Positions 14,781 to 23,106 of a stretch of 30,942 nucleotides of DNA are shown piece after piece. The position numbers and the translations under genes are program-made. The stretch's first letter is position 1, and every line of letters starts with the position of its first letter. Under the pieces are notes generated by a model. That model did no database searches. It was not told the DNA's origin and saw nothing but the letters and a program-made list of their open reading frames with translations. Source of the stretch: an uncultured Eubacterium sp. (GTDB taxonomy: Bacteria > Bacillota > Clostridia > Lachnospirales > Lachnospiraceae); assembly GCA_910580075.1 (NCBI GenBank), contig CAJTVR010000053.1, forward strand, positions 1 to 30,942, written 5' to 3'.

Positions 14781-17700
14781 TCATCCTGTTTCCAAAGCTG
14801 CTGTTCCCAGTCTGACCGCTGCCTGACGGCATCACTGCCAGTTCCCGGGCGCTTTTCTGATTCATTGTCAGACGGTACAGACATTTGTCCCGGCTCCTGC
14901 ATGTTCTGCACCTGCTGTCCCGGCCGCTGCGTATGCTGTGCTGTGCCTGGCTCGTTTTGCAGGGATTTATTCTGCACGTCACCTGCCTGATCATCTGACA
15001 CATTCTGTGTGCTGCCCGGCATACCCGCATTCTGCATATTCTGTGAGCCGCCTGGCCGGCCTGGTACTGACGCATTCTGCATATCATGTGCGCCGCCTGG
15101 CTGGCCTGGTATTTGCTGCATGCTGCCCGTCTTCTGGCCTGGCACTTGCTGCATGCCGCCTGGCTGGCCTGGTGCAAAGGCATTCTGTGTGCTGCCTGGC
15201 TGGCCTGACTCAAATACATTTTGTACGCCGTCTGACTGGTCCGGCACCTGCTGCATGCTGCCTGGCTGGCCTGGCACTGACACATTTGACGTGCCGTTCA
15301 CCGTACCTGCTATAAACGCATTCTGCGCACCGCCTGGCCGGCCTGGCACCGACACATTTTGTGCGCTCCCCGTCTGATTTGACAACCACACATTCTGTGC
15401 ACCCGTCACCTGGTCTGACACAGCCGGATTCTGTATTCCGCCTGACCGGCCCGGTACATTTTGTATGCCGCCCGCCTGATCTGGCATCCGCCCGTTTTGT
15501 GTACCGCCCGGCTGGCCTGGCAGGGACCTATTCCATGCGCTGTCCGGCTGGCCTGATACATTTTGTGTACTCCCCGTCTGATTAGGCATCCATCCATTCT
15601 GTGCGCCGCCTGGCTGGCCTGGTATATTCTGCACGCCTGCTGACTGGCCTGACATACCCGGATTCTGTATTCCGCCTGGCTGGCCTGGTATATTCTGCAT
15701 GCCGCCTGACTGATCCGGCCATACATTCTGTATTCCGCCTGGCTGGCCTGACATGGTTTTATTTTGTACTCCTGCCGCCTGGCCCGGTTTTTGCATACCG
15801 CCTGACTGATCCGGCATCCATCCATTCTGCGTACTGCCTGGCTGGCCCGGTATATTCTGCATGCTGCCTGGCTGGCCTGGTATTGACGCATTCTGTGCGC
15901 CGCCTGGCTGGCCTGACACAGCTGGATTCTGTATTCCGCCCGGCCGGCCTGGTACATTCTGCATGCTGCCCGCCTGGCCTGGCATCGGTACATTCTGTGC
16001 ACCGCCTGGCTGGCCTGACGCTGTGCCTGGCAGATTCACCGGATGTTTTTTCCCGCCTGTTTTATCTGATGCCTCTTCTTCCGGCGGCTGCGGAATTCCT
16101 TTCAGTTCCCGGTAAATTTTCATAAATTCTTTCCCGGTAATCGTCTCATGCTCAAACAGATGTTCCGCAATTTTATCCAGTACATCACGGTTTTCTTCTA
16201 ACAGCCTTCTGGCTGTTTCGTAACTTTCTTTTAATAGTACCTGGACTTCCTGGTCGATTTCTGCCGCAGTATGATCGCCGCAGTTCAATACCGGCCTTCC
16301 GTCCAGATACCGGTTTTCAACTGATTCCAGACTGATCAGTCCAAATTTCTTAGACATACCGTACTGTGTTACCATTGCCCGCGCAATCTGCGTTGCCTTT
16401 TCAATGTCATTCGAAGCCCCTGTCGTAATCGAATGGAACACAATTTCTTCTGCCGCACGGCCTGCCATAAAAGTAACAAGACGTGCTTTGAGTTCTTCTT
16501 CTGTCATCAGGTACTTTTCTTCTTCAGGTGCCTGCATAACATAACCGAGCGCTCCCATAGTTCTTGGAACAATCGTGATTTTCTGCACTGGTTCCGCATT
16601 TTTTTGCAAAGCAGTTGTTAACGCATGGCCCACTTCATGATAAGCGACCACCCGTTTTTCTTCTTCACCCAGTATCCGGTCTTTTTTCTCTTTTCCGGCA
16701 ATCACTACTTCGACTGATTCAAATAAATCTGACTGATTTACGTATTTTCTGCCATTTTTAACTGCATTGATAGCCGCTTCATTAATCATATTTGCCAGAT
16801 CCGAACCTACTGCACCGGATGTAGCCAGCGCAATTGCATCTAAATCTACCGTTTCGTCCATCAGCACATCTTTGGAATGTACTTTCAGAGTCTCCACACG
16901 GCCTTTTAAATCCGGTTTTTCTACAATAATACGACGGTCAAAACGGCCCGGACGCAGCAGGGCTTTATCCAGAACTTCCGGACGGTTTGTGGCTGCCAGG
17001 ATTAAAAGCCCTTTGGAAGTATCAAAACCATCCATTTCAGCTAAAAGCTGGTTCAGTGTCTGCTCCCGCTCATCATTGCCGCTGCCGTAACGCGTATCAC
17101 GGCTTTTGCCAATGGCATCAATCTCGTCAATAAAAATAATACACGGTGCCTGTTTCTGCGCTTCTTTAAACAAATCCCTTACACGTGAAGCACCGACACC
17201 GACAAACATTTCCACAAAATCAGAACCTGCCAGCGAGAAAAACGGTACATTCGCTTCCCCGGCAACCGCTTTTGCAAGCAGCGTCTTTCCTGTTCCGGGA
17301 GGGCCTACCAGAAGCGCGCCTTTTGGAAGTTTCGCACCGATATCTGTATATTTCTGCGGATTATGCAGAAAATCCACCACTTCCTGCAAGGATTCTTTCG
17401 CTTCGTCCTGCCCTGCTACATCTTTGAATGTAACCCCGGTCTTTTTTTCCACATATACTTTCGCTGTATTTTTTCCGACACCCATGCCCATGCCGTTTCC
17501 CATCTTGCGCATTAAAAATCCCATAACTGCCCAAAGCAGCAGAATCGGCAGAACAATACTTAAAATATTGTATACCCATGTGGCCGAATCATCCGGAATA
17601 TACGGATAATATTCTACTCCGTGTTTTTTCAGCAGCGCTACCAGCTCCAGGTCATTTCCGGCAATTCCTGTAAAATATGTGATCGTAACAAATTCATTCT

Positions 17701-17950
17701 CTGATTTTTTCGGTGTGATCCGATAGCTGTTTGAAGTCACATGCACTTCATCTACCTTATCTTCTTCTACCATTTTCAGAAATTCCGTATAAGAAATCTC
17801 CTTTGTGGTCATATCTCTCTGCCACCGGCTGAACATGCTCATAAAAAAAAGGGCTGCCAGCGTAATCAGCAGAAACAGCAGAATCATCTGGCCGTTTGCA
17901 TTTCTTTTATTATTGTTGTTGTTTCCATTATTGGGTGACTGATTATTCAT
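14765..17950 (-). CDS. ftsH: ATP-dependent membrane protease FtsH with a giant PGQ-repeat C-terminal tail
   Basis: 1061 residues, against the usual 600-700. The core is complete: Asn-rich N-terminus, membrane helix about 21-40, external domain, second helix about 127-147, AAA+ domain with Walker A GPPGTGKT (216-223), pore MFVG (248-251), Walker B IIFIDE (271-276) and SRH near 320-340, then Zn protease HEVGH (438-442) with Asp515 as third ligand. After KIYRELKGIPQPPEEE (about 610-626) comes a tail to 1061, made mainly of about 33 imperfect 9-15-residue units with consensus PGQPGGxQN. It is rich in Gly, Pro, Gln, Asn and nearly free of charge until a charged end (KRPGTGSDAVRQRSDWEQQL). The tail would lie in the cytoplasm and be disordered. 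Start ATG follows GGAGGAGAA. No stop or frameshift interrupts the tail. Confidence 0.96.
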   Translation of the reverse strand: MNNQSPNNGNNNNNKRNANGQMILLFLLITLAALFFMSMFSRWQRDMTTKEISYTEFLKMVEEDKVDEVHVTSNSYRITPKKSENEFVTITYFTGIAGNDLELVALLKKHGVEYYPYIPDDSATWVYNILSIVLPILLLWAVMGFLMRKMGNGMGMGVGKNTAKVYVEKKTGVTFKDVAGQDEAKESLQEVVDFLHNPQKYTDIGAKLPKGALLVGPPGTGKTLLAKAVAGEANVPFFSLAGSDFVEMFVGVGASRVRDLFKEAQKQAPCIIFIDEIDAIGKSRDTRYGSGNDEREQTLNQLLAEMDGFDTSKGLLILAATNRPEVLDKALLRPGRFDRRIIVEKPDLKGRVETLKVHSKDVLMDETVDLDAIALATSGAVGSDLANMINEAAINAVKNGRKYVNQSDLFESVEVVIAGKEKKDRILGEEEKRVVAYHEVGHALTTALQKNAEPVQKITIVPRTMGALGYVMQAPEEEKYLMTEEELKARLVTFMAGRAAEEIVFHSITTGASNDIEKATQIARAMVTQYGMSKKFGLISLESVENRYLDGRPVLNCGDHTAAEIDQEVQVLLKESYETARRLLEENRDVLDKIAEHLFEHETITGKEFMKIYRELKGIPQPPEEEASDKTGGKKHPVNLPGTASGQPGGAQNVPMPGQAGSMQNVPGRPGGIQNPAVSGQPGGAQNASIPGQPGSMQNIPGQPGSTQNGWMPDQSGGMQKPGQAAGVQNKTMSGQPGGIQNVWPDQSGGMQNIPGQPGGIQNPGMSGQSAGVQNIPGQPGGAQNGWMPNQTGSTQNVSGQPDSAWNRSLPGQPGGTQNGRMPDQAGGIQNVPGRSGGIQNPAVSDQVTGAQNVWLSNQTGSAQNVSVPGRPGGAQNAFIAGTVNGTSNVSVPGQPGSMQQVPDQSDGVQNVFESGQPGSTQNAFAPGQPGGMQQVPGQKTGSMQQIPGQPGGAHDMQNASVPGRPGGSQNMQNAGMPGSTQNVSDDQAGDVQNKSLQNEPGTAQHTQRPGQQVQNMQEPGQMSVPSDNESEKRPGTGSDAVRQRSDWEQQLWKQDDSEGK
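14885..16018. repeat. Coding minisatellite in ftsH: about 33 degenerate 27-45-bp units
   Basis: The plus strand repeats the theme CCTGGCTGGCCTGG-N-ATTCTG about every 30-36 bp for 1.13 kb. It is in frame with ftsH, with unit lengths in multiples of three, and several units alternate 30 and 36 bp. Some larger blocks resemble each other (for example the GWMPDQSGGMQ and GWMPNQTGSTQN units), suggesting repeated block duplication. Other frames stay open only as a by-product. Confidence 0.9.
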
Positions 17951-18062
17951 TTCTCCTCCATACGCTGTATTCTATGCGTTGTAATTATCCCAAAAGGGCA
18001 TTCCGGACGATCATGCATCACACATATCCGGGTATAAGGTATATGAAACGCCGTCTGTTTTT

Positions 18063-18091
18063 ATTATAAGTGGATTGGTTTTATAACGCAA
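18063..18091 (-). promoter_or_regulatory. ftsH promoter
   Basis: Minus strand: TTGCGT (18091-18086), 17-nt spacer, perfect TATAAT (18068-18063), about 113 bases before the start codon. It probably drives the ftsH-uvrC series. Confidence 0.65.
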
Positions 18092-18230
18092 CATTCTAAT
18101 CGTGAACTTTTTGCGAAATTTCTTAATTTAGTAAAAAAATTATTACTGATTTATAACTCAAAGATTAAAATTAAGATAATACACACATCCAGGTGCCTGG
18201 CCGCGTCTATCGCAGCGCGGACAAACATAA

Positions 18231-18282
18231 CCGGCCTGCGGCAGAGCGGGGCAGTCTAAATCCCCCTCCAGCCGCAGACCGG
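18231..18282. terminator. GC-rich hairpin downstream of pyrG, possible terminator
   Basis: CCGGCCTGCGGC (18231-18242) pairs with GCCGCAGACCGG (18271-18282) with one mismatch, and GGGG/CCCC runs pair inside. No clear T-run follows on the minus strand, so it may protect or pause RNA rather than act as a classic terminator. Confidence 0.45.
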
Positions 18283-18376
18283 AAAATTTGTCTCAGTTCT
18301 GTTCGAATTCCGGCAATATCTGTACAGATACCACAAAATATCTGTGTCCGGCGCTTTGATTCAGTTCCGCACTTAT

Positions 18377-19984
18377 TTATTTCCGTCCGAATTCCAGCGC
18401 TGCCTCTACAAATCCGCGGAATAACGGATGCGGACGGTTTGGCCGTGATTTTAATTCCGGATGTGCCTGTGTCGCAATAAACCACGGATGATCCGGCACC
18501 TCTATCATTTCCACTATCCGTCTGTCCGGTGACATCCCGGATAAGCTGAGTCCGTTTTCTGTCAAAACAGTCCTGTAATCATTATTTACCTCGTAACGGT
18601 GACGGTGACGCTCATGAATCGTTTCTTCCCCATAGAGTCCGTATGCCTTTGATTCTGTGTCCAGCACACACGGATAGGAACCGAGCCTTAACGTGCCGCC
18701 TAAGTCGCCGTCTTCGTCCTGGTCCGGCATCAGCGCTATGACCGGGTGTGTCGTCTTCGGATCCAGCTCAATGCTGTGCGCATCATTCATCCCGCATACA
18801 TTGCGTGCAAATTCAATAATCGCAACCTGCATGCCAAGGCACAGGCCCAGAAACGGAATTTTATTTTCACGGGCGTACTGCACAGCCAGAATCTTGCCGT
18901 CTACGCCTCTGATTCCAAAGCCGCCCGGCACTAGAATTCCGCTGACATCTCCTAACTGCTCTTCAATAGTATCTGCCGTCAGCTGTTCAGAATCCACCCA
19001 TTTAATATCTACTGTTGCACGGCTTTTAATACCTCCATGCTTTAATGCTTCCACCACTGAAATATATGCGTCATGAAGCTGTGTATACTTGCCCACAAGC
19101 GCAATTCTTACTTCTTTTTCCGGATTTTTCAGGTTTTCTATCATTTCATTCCATTCAGACAGATCCGGTTCCGGACACGGAAGATGCAGGCACTCACAGG
19201 CCGCTTTTGCCAGATTTTCTCTTTCCATTGCAAGAGGCGCTTCATACAGATATTCCACATCCAGGTTCTGCAGCACATTTCTGTTTGGAACATTGCAAAA
19301 CAGAGCAATTTTATCTTTTAAGCTCTGGTCCAGTTCATGCTCAGAACGGCATACAATCACATCCGGCTGAATTCCCATTCCCTGCAGTTCCTTAACACTG
19401 GCCTGGGTCGGCTTCGTCTTTAATTCCCCGGATGCTTTTAAATACGGAATCAGCGTTACATGAATCAGCATAGCATTTTCCCGTCCCACTTCATGCTGAA
19501 ACTGCCGGATAGATTCCAGGAAAGGCTGGCTCTCGATATCCCCAACCGTACCTCCCACTTCAATAATGGCGATATGCATGTCCGGTGATGTAAAATTCCG
19601 GTAAAAACGGCTTTTAATCTCATTGGTAATATGAGGAATCACCTGCACTGTGCCTCCTCCATAGTCTCCCCGGCGTTCTTTCTGTAATACGGACCAGTAA
19701 ATTTTGCCAGTTGTTACATTGGAATTTTTCGTCAGGCTTTCATCAATAAACCGTTCGTAATGTCCCAGGTCTAAATCCGTCTCTGCCCCGTCATCCGTAA
19801 CAAATACTTCCCCGTGCTGAATAGGATTCATCGTCCCCGGATCGATATTGATATATGGGTCAAATTTTTGCATTGTCACTTTATAACCCCGGGCTTTCAG
19901 CAAACGCCCCAGGGATGCTGCTGTAATTCCTTTTCCAAGTCCTGATACTACTCCGCCAGTGACAAACACATACTTTACAGGCAT
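18377..19984 (-). CDS. pyrG: CTP synthase
   Basis: 535 residues from the ATG at 19984, which follows AGGAGGATAATT; the frame is open 19 codons further up without support. It makes CTP from UTP, ATP and glutamine. The synthetase domain begins KYVFVTGGVVSGLGKGITAA (P-loop) with QKFDPYINIDPGTM and the UTP-binding HGEVFVTDDGAETDLDLGHY. The class I glutamine amidotransferase domain shows LVPGGFGIRG, FLGLCLGMQ with nucleophile Cys, and ATQAHPELKSRP with the His-Glu pair. It lies 10 bp after a zinc-ribbon/HTH gene, with which it must share a transcript. In Bacillus the gene in that position is rpoE (delta); here it is different. Confidence 0.97.
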   Translation of the reverse strand: MPVKYVFVTGGVVSGLGKGITAASLGRLLKARGYKVTMQKFDPYINIDPGTMNPIQHGEVFVTDDGAETDLDLGHYERFIDESLTKNSNVTTGKIYWSVLQKERRGDYGGGTVQVIPHITNEIKSRFYRNFTSPDMHIAIIEVGGTVGDIESQPFLESIRQFQHEVGRENAMLIHVTLIPYLKASGELKTKPTQASVKELQGMGIQPDVIVCRSEHELDQSLKDKIALFCNVPNRNVLQNLDVEYLYEAPLAMERENLAKAACECLHLPCPEPDLSEWNEMIENLKNPEKEVRIALVGKYTQLHDAYISVVEALKHGGIKSRATVDIKWVDSEQLTADTIEEQLGDVSGILVPGGFGIRGVDGKILAVQYARENKIPFLGLCLGMQVAIIEFARNVCGMNDAHSIELDPKTTHPVIALMPDQDEDGDLGGTLRLGSYPCVLDTESKAYGLYGEETIHERHRHRYEVNNDYRTVLTENGLSLSGMSPDRRIVEMIEVPDHPWFIATQAHPELKSRPNRPHPLFRGFVEAALEFGRK

Positions 19985-19994
19985 AATTATCCTC

Positions 19995-20411
19995 CTAGTT
20001 TCTTTTATTTTTGTTGTAAAACCTGATCTGTTCATCTGCATCGCTTTCTCTGAACAGCTCGAAGCCGCCTTTCACACCGTACTGTGCCTTATTGCATTCC
20101 GGGCAGAAATTGCCAAACTGAATCGCTTTGCCGCATTTCTGACAGTGAAGTGTAACCATTGTATGTACATCTTCTTTATATTCCAGCCGCCCGTCCCGGA
20201 TCCACTGCTTCACCTGGCGAAGCGGAATTCCAAAAACTTCAGCCAGCTGGAATTCATTCACATCATGCTCCCGGACATATTCCCTCACTGCCCGGAATTC
20301 CAAACTAGCCTGGCAGCTTTTGCATAAATCCGTTTCAGAATCTTCTGGAATCGGGCAGTGACACCATGAGCAGAATCTGCTCTCCTGAAACAGCTTCCCA
20401 ACAACTTCCAT
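19995..20411 (-). CDS. Zinc-ribbon / helix-turn-helix protein, upstream partner of pyrG
   Basis: 138 residues with two Cys4 clusters. The first is Cys14, Cys17, Cys30, Cys33 (CSWC...CKSC), resembling the ribbon of YvyF-type proteins. A helix-turn-helix follows (about 52-74: NEFQLAEVFGIPLRQVKQWI). The second ribbon is Cys90, Cys93, Cys103, Cys106 (CQKC...CPEC). The tail is charged. The 86-residue protein at 5578-5838 has the same ribbon-plus-HTH order without the second ribbon. It is probably a cytoplasmic nucleic-acid-binding protein. Its stop is 10 bp from pyrG, so coupling to CTP synthesis or simple cotranscription are both possible. No function is established that I can name. Confidence 0.85.
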   Translation of the reverse strand: MEVVGKLFQESRFCSWCHCPIPEDSETDLCKSCQASLEFRAVREYVREHDVNEFQLAEVFGIPLRQVKQWIRDGRLEYKEDVHTMVTLHCQKCGKAIQFGNFCPECNKAQYGVKGGFELFRESDADEQIRFYNKNKRN

Positions 20412-20664
20412 CCGAATTTCCCCCTATTCCTCTGCTTTCTTCCAAATGATTTCATATATAATTAATATTATACCGCAAATTAGAAACACTGTATACTGTT
20501 TTTTTTATTTACAGGATATCTTTTCGTCTAAAATATAAAAAAGTATTTGGCAAACAATCACTTTTTGGTTATTATATTACCAAAAATATTTTTCTATATA
20601 CAAATATACTCTCATTGTAAACGGATACCTGGTAAAATACTTAAAATAAATGGAGACGCCGCAA
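20412..20664. other. Divergent control region, zinc-ribbon-pyrG operon versus sugar-binding lipoprotein
   Basis: The stretch is AT-rich. It holds a perfect -10 box TATAAT for the minus-strand operon (20472-20467; no good -35), the palindromic ACTGTATACTGT near its -35, and the inverted repeat TTTTTGGT-9-ACCAAAAA (20562-20586) upstream of the plus-strand gene, which could be an operator. A TAAAAT at 20633-20638 is a weak -10 candidate for the lipoprotein gene. Confidence 0.5.
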
Positions 20665-21795
20665 ATGAACGATCATCCTGTAAAACATACACTGTTTATA
20701 TCGGCACTGCTGCTGGTCTGCCTTCTGGCTTATACAGCATGTTCCGTGAAAAAAACACCGGATTACAGCAGCGGCTGTGAAAATACCCATACAAACATGC
20801 CGGCTGGCCTGTCCGCAGCAGAAAAGGCCAGGGCACTGCTGCCCGAAAAACTGATTAAAATCGGATTTGTCCAGGTCGGCCATGAATCAGACTGGCGGAT
20901 TGCAGCAACCAAATCCTGCCAGGAAGTTTTTTCAGAAGAAAACGGATATGAACTGTTTTTTGTCGATGCAGACAACGACCCGCAGGTTCAGACAGATGCA
21001 GTCAGAAAATTTATCCAGGAACGTATGGATTATATTCTGATTGATCCGATTCTGACTACGGGCTGGACTGCCGTGCTGAAAGAGGCGTATCATGCACAGA
21101 TTCCCGTTATTCTGCTGGACCGTACGATAGACTGCAGCAAACGCTATTACACAGCATGGTTTGGTTCCGATTTTGTACGCGAGGGAGAATATGCCGGACA
21201 ATGGCTGCAGAGTTATTTAAACAGGCAGGGCAGAGGCTGTGATCCCATTCATATCGTAACCATTAACGGAACAGAGGGTGCTTCTGCGCAGCTTGGGCGC
21301 ACGGAAGGCTTCCGCCGCTACCTGAACCGGCACAGTGAATGGAAACTTCTGGCTGAAGAATGCGGTGATTTCACAGAAAGCGGCGGCAGAATGGTAATGG
21401 AGCAGTATCTGAAACGGTATAAAAGCATCGATGTCGTAATCTGCCAGAATGATAATGAAGCCCTTGGCGCATGTGCTGCTATGGATGAGGCTGGCATTTC
21501 ATATGGAAAAGACGGCGACGTTATCCTCATTTCCTTCGATGCCTCCAGAGCCGGCCTCGAAGCGGTAATGGAAGGAAAAATCAACGCTGACTTTGAATGC
21601 AATCCCCTCTCACCGCCTTACGCCGCTGCTGCAATCCAGAAACTGGAAGCCGGAATCAGGCTGAAAGAGCAGGACAATTATCTCCCGGAAGAATGTTTTA
21701 CATCGGACGAGCGCCCCATGATCCTTAAATCAGAGGATGAAACAAAACAGATGCGCAATGTCACGCGTGAACTTCTGAAAAACCGGGCATATTAA
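20665..21795 (+). CDS. Sugar-binding lipoprotein, YtfQ/RbsB-like (periplasmic-binding protein type 1)
   Basis: 376 residues from the ATG at 20665, preceded by GGAGACGCC; ATG 20650 lacks a ribosome site. Residues 8-25 are a hydrophobic signal ending at Cys26 (LAYTAC, an imperfect lipobox with Tyr at -3), so it is probably lipid-anchored outside the membrane. The mature part is a type 1 sugar-binding fold: IKIGFVQVGHESDWRIA, FFVDADNDPQVQTDAVRKFI, DYILIDPI, IPVILLDRTI, INGTEGASAQLGRTEGFR, VVICQNDNEALGACAAMDEAG and VILISFDA. This most resembles galactofuranose- and ribose-type proteins. No ABC ATPase, permease or sensor kinase is adjacent, so it is an orphan component or works with a distant transporter. 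It converges with galM and ends in a good terminator. Confidence 0.88.
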   Translation: MNDHPVKHTLFISALLLVCLLAYTACSVKKTPDYSSGCENTHTNMPAGLSAAEKARALLPEKLIKIGFVQVGHESDWRIAATKSCQEVFSEENGYELFFVDADNDPQVQTDAVRKFIQERMDYILIDPILTTGWTAVLKEAYHAQIPVILLDRTIDCSKRYYTAWFGSDFVREGEYAGQWLQSYLNRQGRGCDPIHIVTINGTEGASAQLGRTEGFRRYLNRHSEWKLLAEECGDFTESGGRMVMEQYLKRYKSIDVVICQNDNEALGACAAMDEAGISYGKDGDVILISFDASRAGLEAVMEGKINADFECNPLSPPYAAAAIQKLEAGIRLKEQDNYLPEECFTSDERPMILKSEDETKQMRNVTRELLKNRAY

Positions 21796-21813
21796 AGCTG
21801 CTGTTTTAAATGG

Positions 21814-21845
21814 AAAAAACGACCTGCTTATGCAGACCGTTTTTT
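21814..21845 (+). terminator. Terminator of the sugar-binding lipoprotein gene
   Basis: AAAAAACG and CGTTTTTT flank an inner CTGC-TTAT-GCAG stem, with the T-run formed by the right arm. It lies 19 bp after the stop codon. The A/T arms make it usable from both strands. Confidence 0.85.
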
Positions 21846-21899
21846 CGAGGAGTTAGTTATGAAATATTTAATCTATGGTTAATGGAATAATTTTTAGTC

Positions 21900-21941
21900 G
21901 AAGCCGGCGGCTATGCGCGCGCTGTATCAGCCGTCAGCTTC
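21900..21941. other. Inverted repeat downstream of galM
   Basis: GAAGCCGGCGGCT (21900-21912) matches the inverse of AGCCGTCAGCTTC (21929-21941) at 11 of 13 positions. It lies about 85 bp past the galM stop on the minus strand without a T-run. It may end or stabilise the galM transcript. Confidence 0.45.
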
Positions 21942-22025
21942 ATTTGATATTTAAAAGTATACCCATAAAATGTGTCCGAAGTATGTCAAAACACTAAAAG
22001 AAAAATAAACTAATTCTTAATATTT

Positions 22026-23075
22026 TTAAAAAATGATTCCGAACTGATAGCTGGTCTTCGTTTTATACACTTCGCCCGCCTTCAAAAACGGCGCATCAAA
22101 ACCCGGCTCATTTACAGCATTAGGGAAATACTGTGTTTCCAGACAGAACCCGTGTCTTTTATCATAAACAGCACCCTGCTTTCCATCCTGTTTTGTAATA
22201 AAATTACCCGAATAAAACTGCATTCCCGGCAGATCTGTATATGTTTTCATAACAATTCCTGTTTCCGGCGAATATGCTTCAGCTGCCAGTTCAAAGGCTC
22301 CCTTTTCACTCTTATCCAGTACAAAATTATGATCAAAACCGCCGCCGTAATTTACCTGGCTGTCATCTGCACGCATATCCTCTCCGATTGTTTTGGATTT
22401 TGTGAAATCCATCGGCGTCCCGGCTACCGGAGCTATTTCGCCTGTCGGAATCGCTTTTGCATCTTTCACTGGCGTAAAATGCGATGCGCGGATCATCATA
22501 TGCTGCCTAAGAACATCGCCTGACGCATGTCCGGCCAGGTTAAAATAAGCATGATTGGTAAAGTTGGCGACTGTATCCTGATCAGATACTGCCTCATAAG
22601 AAAGCTCCAGCGTATTGCTGTCAGTCAGCACATATGTAATCTGCGCATCCATGTTTCCAGGAAAACCCTGCTCTGCATCGGCGCTTGTACAGGCCAGTGT
22701 AATAGAATTGTCAGTGTGATCTTTTACTTCCCACAGCATGGCATCCATTCCTTTCACACCGGAGTGCAGGTTGTTCTCATTATCGTTTTGGTCAAGCTGA
22801 TATACGGTACCGTTAATAGTAACCTGGGCATTTGCGATACGGTTTCCGTTTCTTCCAATCACTGCGCCAAAGTAACAGGTATTGTTTTCATAGCCTGTAA
22901 CATTGTCATAGCCAAGCAGCACATCCTGCATTGTCCCGTTTTTATCCGGCACTATAATTGAAACTAATGCAGCGCCGTAATCGGTAATGCGTACCTTAGA
23001 ACCGCTTTGATTTACAATCTCATAGACCGATACGGCCTCACCCTGTTTACTTGTCCCAAATGATTCTTTTTTCAT
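22026..23075 (-). CDS. galM: Aldose 1-epimerase (mutarotase)
   Basis: 349 residues from the ATG at 23075, which follows GAGG; 21 upstream codons in frame overlap the end of araD and are rejected. It interconverts alpha and beta anomers of aldoses in the cytoplasm. Motifs: VRITDYGAALVSIIVPD near the N-terminus, GAVIGRNGNRIA, NNLHSGVKG with a substrate-binding His, NFTNHAYFNLAG with the catalytic His, DHNFVLD, and FCLETQYFPNAVN with the catalytic Glu. It lies 31 bp after araD, so the physiological substrate may be L-arabinose or galactose. It is last in the pentose cassette. Confidence 0.95.
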   Translation of the reverse strand: MKKESFGTSKQGEAVSVYEIVNQSGSKVRITDYGAALVSIIVPDKNGTMQDVLLGYDNVTGYENNTCYFGAVIGRNGNRIANAQVTINGTVYQLDQNDNENNLHSGVKGMDAMLWEVKDHTDNSITLACTSADAEQGFPGNMDAQITYVLTDSNTLELSYEAVSDQDTVANFTNHAYFNLAGHASGDVLRQHMMIRASHFTPVKDAKAIPTGEIAPVAGTPMDFTKSKTIGEDMRADDSQVNYGGGFDHNFVLDKSEKGAFELAAEAYSPETGIVMKTYTDLPGMQFYSGNFITKQDGKQGAVYDKRHGFCLETQYFPNAVNEPGFDAPFLKAGEVYKTKTSYQFGIIF

Positions 23076-23106
23076 GTTCTCTATACCTCTTTTCATGATA
23101 GTCACA

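Larger units (their letters stand above)
17951..18376. other. Intergenic region ftsH/pyrG
   Basis: This 426-bp stretch has no gene. The part next to ftsH (17951-18091) holds its leader and promoter. 18092-18180 is very AT-rich. 18231-18282 holds a strong GC-rich hairpin. A 14-bp perfect palindrome, TATCTGTACAGATA, is at 18317-18330, followed by an echo AATATCTGTG. Confidence 0.7.

Noticed and set aside
15406..16125. Long open frames opposite and beside ftsH (up to 198 codons)
   Set aside because: They are a by-product of a repetitive, stop-poor sequence; the FtsH frame continues directly from a conserved protease and ends in a plausible charged tail.
18317..18330. Palindrome TATCTGTACAGATA as an operator
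   Set aside because: It lies downstream of pyrG and far from any promoter seen, so an operator role is unsupported.
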